9,961 nucleotides of DNA. It comes from Elusimicrobiota bacterium (GTDB lineage Bacteria > RUG730). A model generated the notes under the pieces. The model saw only the letters and a list, made by a program, of their open reading frames with translations, was not told the DNA's origin and did no database searches. Position 1 is the first letter of the stretch; each line of letters opens with the position of its first letter. Position numbers and translations under genes: made by a program. Below, piece after piece: positions 5,048 through 9,961 of this stretch. The DNA lies in the NCBI GenBank assembly GCA_031259185.1, contig JAIRLV010000126.1:1-9961 (forward strand). The letters are read 5' to 3'.

Positions 5048-6580
5048 ATGATAGAACAAAAAAAAGCAGTAATCTATGCAAGATATTCAACGAGCAATCA
5101 AACAGAACAAACAATAGAATCGCAATTGAGAGCTTGTTATGATTATGCGAACAAAAAAGGATTTATTGTAATAAAAGAATATATAGATAGAGGGATATCA
5201 GGAACGAGGGAAGACAGGCCAGCATTTCAAGAAATGAAAAGAGATGCAGAAAAAAAACAATTTCAAGTTGTAATAGTATATATGTTTGATAGATTTGCGA
5301 GAGATAGATATATAAGCGTGGTTTATAAAGAACATCTAAAAAGATTAGGAATTCCAGTAGTTTCAGTAGTAGAAAATGTTGATAGCGATACAACCGCAGG
5401 TATGTTATATGAATCTCTAGCCGAAATCTTTGCTGCCGAATATCCAAAAAATATTTCAATTCGTTCAAAAAATGGACAAGCAAACAATATAAAAAAAGGA
5501 TTAATAATAAGCGGGCAATTGCCATTTGGATATAAAAATGTAAATAAAAAAGCAGTTGCTATTCCGGAGCAAGCAGAGAAAGTAAGATATATTTATGAGT
5601 CATATTTAAATGACGTTCCCTTTAAGCAAATGGCAGCTAGCTTAAATATGCTAGGAATAAAAACAAGAAATGGACAAAATTTTGATGAAATGAAATTTTA
5701 TAGAATTTTAAGGAACCGTAACTATACTGGGAAATATAAATATAAAAATGGAGAACATTCTGGTATTTATGAGGGTATATATGAAAAAATAATAGATGAG
5801 GAGGTATTTAACAAAGTGCAAGCAAAAATTGATAGTAGAAGGAAAACTCCAGCATTTGCAAAAGCAAGAACAGTATTTATCTTACAGGGAAAATTATATT
5901 GTGGATATTGTGGGAACATAATCTATTCAGAGCAAGGATATACCTGTAAAAACGGTAAGAAATATTGGGATTATTATCTTTGTAAAGCCAAAAAGAGAAA
6001 AAAACTTAATATTCAATGTGAAAGTAAGAGGCATCATAAAGAAGAATTAGAAAAAAAAGTGATACAAGATATTTTCAAAAATATTTTAAATCCTGAGAAG
6101 ATAGAAGAAATAGCAGAAGATATATATACCAATAAATCAAAAGAAAAAAATATAGCGCCTATAAAATATATAGAGAGTAAAATAAAGACAGTAGAGAAGA
6201 ATATAAATGAAGCAATATTAAAAATAAAAAATGTGACATCAATAAATGTGATACAAAGATTAGAAAAAGAAGTTGATGAACTAGTAAAGCAAAAAGAAAT
6301 GTTAGAAATAGAAAAAGTAAAATTAGAATATCAAAATAAAGCACAATTCACAAAGCAAGACTATAAAGATTTTTTAAATAGCTTTTTAGGTGGAGATATA
6401 AAGAATTTAGATTATCAAAAAAGAATAGTTAATACTTTTGTAAATAGAATATATTTAGAGCGAGATAGTTATATGATATACTATAATAGTTGTGACGGAA
6501 GCGATCCAGTAAGTTTTGCAAGACACCAAGAAATAGTAAAAAAACAAAAAGGGATTTATTCGCCGAGCCTAATGGTATAA
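5048..6580 (+). CDS. Large serine recombinase (site-specific integrase), 510 aa
   Basis: Catalyses integration and excision of the element by cutting and rejoining short attachment sites through a Ser-DNA intermediate. The catalytic resolvase domain spans about residues 6-150, with YARYSTSNQ placing nucleophile Ser14 and Arg12, then DRGISGT (47-53) and the DRFARD motif (81-86). The Recombinase domain spans about 150-265 (GQLPFGY, then NYTGKY). A zinc ribbon at about 283-326 uses Cys285, 288, 312 and 324. A coiled-coil arm spans about 373-430, as in phage integrases. All expected catalytic landmarks are present and the length is normal for the family, so it looks active. AAGGA lies seven bases before the ATG. 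The last several codons and the TAA (about 6557-6580) lie on haemagglutinin sequence in another frame, so the C-terminal tail appears to be set by the insertion site. Confidence 0.95.
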   Translation: MIEQKKAVIYARYSTSNQTEQTIESQLRACYDYANKKGFIVIKEYIDRGISGTREDRPAFQEMKRDAEKKQFQVVIVYMFDRFARDRYISVVYKEHLKRLGIPVVSVVENVDSDTTAGMLYESLAEIFAAEYPKNISIRSKNGQANNIKKGLIISGQLPFGYKNVNKKAVAIPEQAEKVRYIYESYLNDVPFKQMAASLNMLGIKTRNGQNFDEMKFYRILRNRNYTGKYKYKNGEHSGIYEGIYEKIIDEEVFNKVQAKIDSRRKTPAFAKARTVFILQGKLYCGYCGNIIYSEQGYTCKNGKKYWDYYLCKAKKRKKLNIQCESKRHHKEELEKKVIQDIFKNILNPEKIEEIAEDIYTNKSKEKNIAPIKYIESKIKTVEKNINEAILKIKNVTSINVIQRLEKEVDELVKQKEMLEIEKVKLEYQNKAQFTKQDYKDFLNSFLGGDIKNLDYQKRIVNTFVNRIYLERDSYMIYYNSCDGSDPVSFARHQEIVKKQKGIYSPSLMV

Positions 6581-6600
6581 ATGTAGCAGGTTTGGGTTTT
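6545..6600. other. Probable attR junction of the element
   Basis: Left of here the DNA encodes the recombinase C-terminus. From 6556 another frame reads LFAEPNGINVAGLGF, the conserved core of a TPS domain. The crossover is inferred to lie between about 6551 and 6575. The exact core dinucleotide cannot be read without the other junction or an empty site. Confidence 0.6.
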
Positions 6601-9600
6601 ATAAATACGTCTAGAGCGAGTTTGGTGGCAGGAGTGCCGAGGCTAGAAGATGGGATGATCAAAGATTTTGTGATGTCAGAGCGAGGGATAATAGAAGTGG
6701 AAGGTCGAGAAGTAAGCGGGATTGAGAATATGGGGCTAGATTTCACAGGTTTGGATAAAGGGAGCATAGTGTCAAGAGTAATAAAGTTGAAAGGTAAAAT
6801 ATATGGAGATAATGTAAGTATCTTGGCAGGAAATGAAAAATACGATTATGAAGGAGACGAGATAAGCTCGACGGAGAAAGAAACGTTAAGAGGAGTAGAG
6901 TTTGCGGTAGATAGCAGTTTGCTTGGCGGGATGTATGTAGGCAGGATAAAGATAATAGCGAGTGAGGAAGGATTTGGAGTGAGGACAAGAGGTGATTTGG
7001 TGGCGAGTGTGGGAGATATAGAGATAGTAGGAGGGAAAGTAATAATAAAGAATGCGAAGGCGAAAGAAGGGATAAAAATAGATAGCGAAGTAGAGATGGA
7101 GAGTGAAGGCAGGATAGAAGCTGGAGGAGAAATAAAGATAGCGAGTAAAGGGGATGTGAATATAAACGAGGCAATGTCGAATCAAGATATAGGGATAACA
7201 GCAAAAAACGATGTTAGAATAAACGAATTGATATCTAATCAAAACATAGATTTAAAAGTAGGCAAAGGCTTGACAGCTGTGAATATAATAGCGAATGAAA
7301 ATTTGGTGATAGAAGCTAGAGATATAACGAGTTTAGATGGAATATTTAGGAGTATGGGACTTTTAGGGTTGAGAGCATTAGGGAATATAAGTTATGGAGT
7401 AGCCGAAAGTAATGGCGAGCTGACAATAGAAGCAGTAGGCGATATAGAGAATAGCAGTTACACGAAATCGCTAGATGGTATAAAAATAGTGAGTGGAGGT
7501 AGTGCGAAGTTAAATGAGGTGATATCAAATCAAAACATAGATTTAAAAGTAGGAAAGGATTTGACAGCCGTGAATATAATAGCGAATGGTAGATTGGGAA
7601 TAGAAGCTAGAGATATAACGAGTTTAGATGGAGTATTTAGGTCTATGGGACTTTTAGGATTGAGAGCATTAGGGAATATAAGTTATGGAGTAGCCGAGAG
7701 TAATGGTGAGCTGACGATAGAAGCGCTAGGCGATATAGAGAATAGCGGCTACACGAAATCGCTAGAGTATATAAAAATAGTTAGTGGAGGTAGTGCGAAA
7801 TTAAACGAAGTGCTATCGAGTAAGAATATAGGAATGGAAGTAGGAAAAGACTTGACAGCGAAAAATATTATGTCAGTTGGTAGTTTGGGAGTAAATGCAG
7901 GGAATATCACAAGTGATGCAGGGAAATTTATATCAGGCGAAGAGATGGAATTGGAGTCGAGCGGAAATATAAGCTATGGAGTGATAGAAAGCAATAAAAA
8001 TATAACGATAGAAGCGGCTGGGAATATAGAAAATACAGGACATACTTTGACGCTAGGCGATTTGAGAATGGCTGGGGGAAATATCAGCTTTAAAGATTTG
8101 GGAAGCGTAGGTTTGATGGAGTTGGAAGCGATAGAAAATTTAGTAAATGATGGAACTGCCGAAAGTTATGGTGGAATAAATTTGAAAGCAAAAAATATAA
8201 ATATTTTGGGAGGTGGAGCATACACGAGTCATAAAGGACTTGAGGCAATAGGTGAGAACTTTGACAACAAAGGGAAATTGACTAGTCAAGACGAAATGAA
8301 TTTATATTTTAGTAATAAATTTTATAATTTTGGTGAAATAAAAACACAAAAAGATTTGGAGATAATAGGCTTTAATGGAGTAGAGAATAAAGTGAATGGA
8401 ATAATATATTCACAAAAAGATATAAAAATAAATAGCGAAAAGGATGTGATTAACGAAGGAGAAATATTGAATGCTACAGAAAATGAAGAAAAAGGAGAGA
8501 TAACAATCAAAGCAAAAGGCGATGTAATATTGGGAAATGGAAGTAGTATTTCGTCTGAGAGCGATATAAAGATAGATGGGAAAAATTTGACACTGCAAGA
8601 GAATTCAAAAATAGTAGGATTGTTGAAAGTGTTAATAGGAATAGATGATAAAGTAGAGAATGCAGGAGGAATAGAAGGCGGAGAGGCAGTTAAAATAGAA
8701 GCGAAGGAAGTTGAGAATAGCGGGAGCATAATTGGGATAACCGAGAAAGTGGAGATATTGAGTAATATTTTGACGAATACAACAACGGGAATACTAAATA
8801 CGAACGGGATATTGAGTTTGAAAATCAAAGAGAAATATGAAAATAAAAATGAAATGGAAGTGAAAGGTGATATAGAGATAGAGACGAAAGATATGATAGT
8901 AGAAAAGTTGGTTTTGGCGATGGGAAAGTTGAGTTTGAAGTTAACAGGATATTTGACGAATAATAATGAGCTAGCTAGCTATGGAGATATGGAAGTAGAA
9001 GTAGGCGGAGACTTGACGAATAAAGGGAAGATAATGACGAATAATAATTTGAAAGTAAAAGCGAATAATTTATATAATAAATCTACTGGGCAAATTTATT
9101 CGACAAAAGACAGTGAATATAGGGTTGGAAGTTATTTAGAGAATAATCAAGTATTGATAGAATCGAGAGGCAATCTGGCAATCAAAGGTTATGGAGAAAC
9201 AAAAACAATAAATGTAAAAAATAATGCAGGAGTGATAAAAGCATTAGGAGATATGAGTATAATAGCAAATAAAATAGAGAATATGAGTATAGATAATTAT
9301 GAAAGTTTTGAAGTAGAAGGAGCATATGAAATAATAGTAGAAAACTTACCAAATACAGAAAGTAGGCATACAGTAGAGGCAAATAGCAGTGCAAGTCCTA
9401 GTAAACACAGTAAATATAAGGACATAAATAGGAAAATAAGAAGTGTGCAATCAAAAGTATATGCGATAGAAATAGGAGAGATATTAGGTAATAATATAAA
9501 GATAGTAGCAAATGAAGTAATGAATAAAAGCAGTAAAATAAATGGAGTGAAAGAAGTAATAATAGAAACAAATATAATAAAGAACATAAGATTAAGTGGG

Positions 9601-9961
9601 ATAGTAAAATATGTAAATTATGAACATGAAACAGTAAAGAGTGCATGGAGTAGAACAAAACAAGCATGGAAAAGTTATGGACATTATAGTTATAGGATTG
9701 ATGAAAAGGAAGAGATAATATATAGCAACACACCAGCGGTAATAAGTGGTGCGAATGTAATAATAAATGCGAATGAAAAGATAATGAATGATGCATATCA
9801 AGTAACGACAGGGAATAGCATAACGGTAAATAATAATGGAATAAACAAGATAGTAGAGTCAGTGAAGAATACCGGGATGCTGGATCCGCTGGGTTTGATA
9901 TTTGGAGAATTAGGAGCAGTTAGTTTAGTAGATAATGTAGAGGGAATATTGGGTGCGAATG
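6556..9961 (+). CDS. Filamentous haemagglutinin / TpsA exoprotein (possibly CdiA-like), 5' end displaced and 3' end beyond the window
   Basis: One frame without a stop from here to the window edge (open since 6496). It opens inside the N-terminal TPS secretion domain: PNGINVAGLGFINTSRASL, SERGIIEVEGREV, then LLGGMYVGRIKII and GFGVRTRGDL, all recognisable TPS landmarks. The signal peptide and first half of that domain are missing. The rest is beta-helix repeat sequence, including the 97-residue repeats at 7222-8094 and later short motifs such as YLTNNNELAS and LTNKGKIMTNNN. Known for the family: a TpsB outer-membrane partner exports the protein as an adhesin, haemolysin or contact-dependent toxin carrier; the C-terminus that would decide is not in the window. 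As it stands no promoter or start precedes it, so it is probably silent while the element is inserted. No frameshift or stop is seen in more than 1,130 codons. Confidence 0.9.
7222..8094 (+). repeat. Three in-frame 291-base (97-residue) tandem repeats in the haemagglutinin
   Basis: Units start at 7222, 7513 and 7804, each at the Asn of NE.. before a seven-residue stretch and a VGK.LTA motif. Units 1 and 2 differ by about 31 of 291 bases by hand count (roughly 89% identical). Unit 3 is diverged but stays in register without gaps and keeps GNISYGV.ESN. A 19-residue partial head copy precedes unit 1 at 7165. Such repeats are turns of the beta-helix and can expand or contract by recombination. 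Confidence 0.85.

Larger units (their letters stand above)
1..6565. mobile_element. Right-hand part of an integrated prophage or integrative element
   Basis: Seen: a divergent HTH-regulator switch, several small unknown genes, a truncated dinD, accessory membrane genes and a terminal large serine recombinase. These abut, with overlap, the middle of a conserved haemagglutinin domain. Known: large serine recombinases insert temperate phages and integrative elements and usually sit next to one attachment site. Inferred: everything left of about 6565 is element DNA, and the rest of it, with the other junction, lies outside the window. No structural, packaging or conjugation genes are visible, so phage and integrative element cannot be told apart. 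The right boundary is good to about 20 bases. Confidence 0.75.

Noticed and set aside
5163-5525. Reverse-strand 120-residue ORF inside the recombinase
   Set aside because: It lies wholly opposite the catalytic domain and is a hydrophobic low-complexity translation, so it is a shadow.
7165-8094. Repeat array as CRISPR or intergenic repeat
   Set aside because: The period is exactly 291 bases, in frame, without unique spacers, and encodes beta-helix protein repeats.
6429-9801. Many long reverse-strand ORFs opposite the haemagglutinin
   Set aside because: The products are low-complexity Leu/Ser/Tyr/Phe-rich translations of a purine-rich coding strand, with no domain and no convincing ribosome sites; the forward frame is a clear TPS protein.

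Overview
The window is very AT-rich, with Ile mostly ATA, Arg mostly AGA and clear AAGGAG-type ribosome binding sites. It also carries a two-partner-secretion (TPS) filamentous haemagglutinin. Together these suggest a low-GC bacterium with an outer membrane, most likely of the Fusobacteriota (Fusobacterium/Leptotrichia type). The phylum is inferred from composition and gene content only.

My main reading is that the window holds the right-hand end of an integrated mobile element (prophage or integrative element) inserted into a large haemagglutinin gene. Positions 1 to about 6565 are the element. Positions from about 6556 to the window end are the 3' part of the target gene: one uninterrupted frame that begins inside the conserved TPS secretion domain, at the PNGI motif. 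The last gene of the element is a 510-residue large serine recombinase, and its final codons and stop lie on haemagglutinin sequence. The integration junction (called attR here) therefore falls at about 6551-6575. The other element end and the haemagglutinin start are outside the window, to the left.

Layout of the element. At the left are leftward genes: a partial double-CxxC protein (1-108) and a charged 121-aa protein (118-483). Next come a rightward small membrane protein (576-947), then a leftward group made of a 99-aa membrane protein, a 25-aa small ORF and a 77-aa HTH protein. At 1632-1833 there is a compact genetic switch with a strong leftward promoter, a rightward promoter and three similar operator-like boxes. 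It lies between the 77-aa Cro-like gene and a rightward 146-aa XRE repressor. Rightward of the repressor are an 83-86-aa unknown, a truncated dinD, a 566-aa membrane-anchored protein with two tandem SWIM zinc-finger modules, a 124-aa membrane-anchored coiled-coil protein, and the recombinase.

This resembles a temperate-phage lysogeny arm: repressor, accessory cargo, integrase, attachment site. The SWIM/coiled-coil pair sits in the slot that often carries lysogenic-conversion or defence cargo. The haemagglutinin frame has no stop over more than 1,130 codons although it is cut from its start. The insertion is therefore either recent or maintained, and precise excision could restore the adhesin/toxin-carrier gene.
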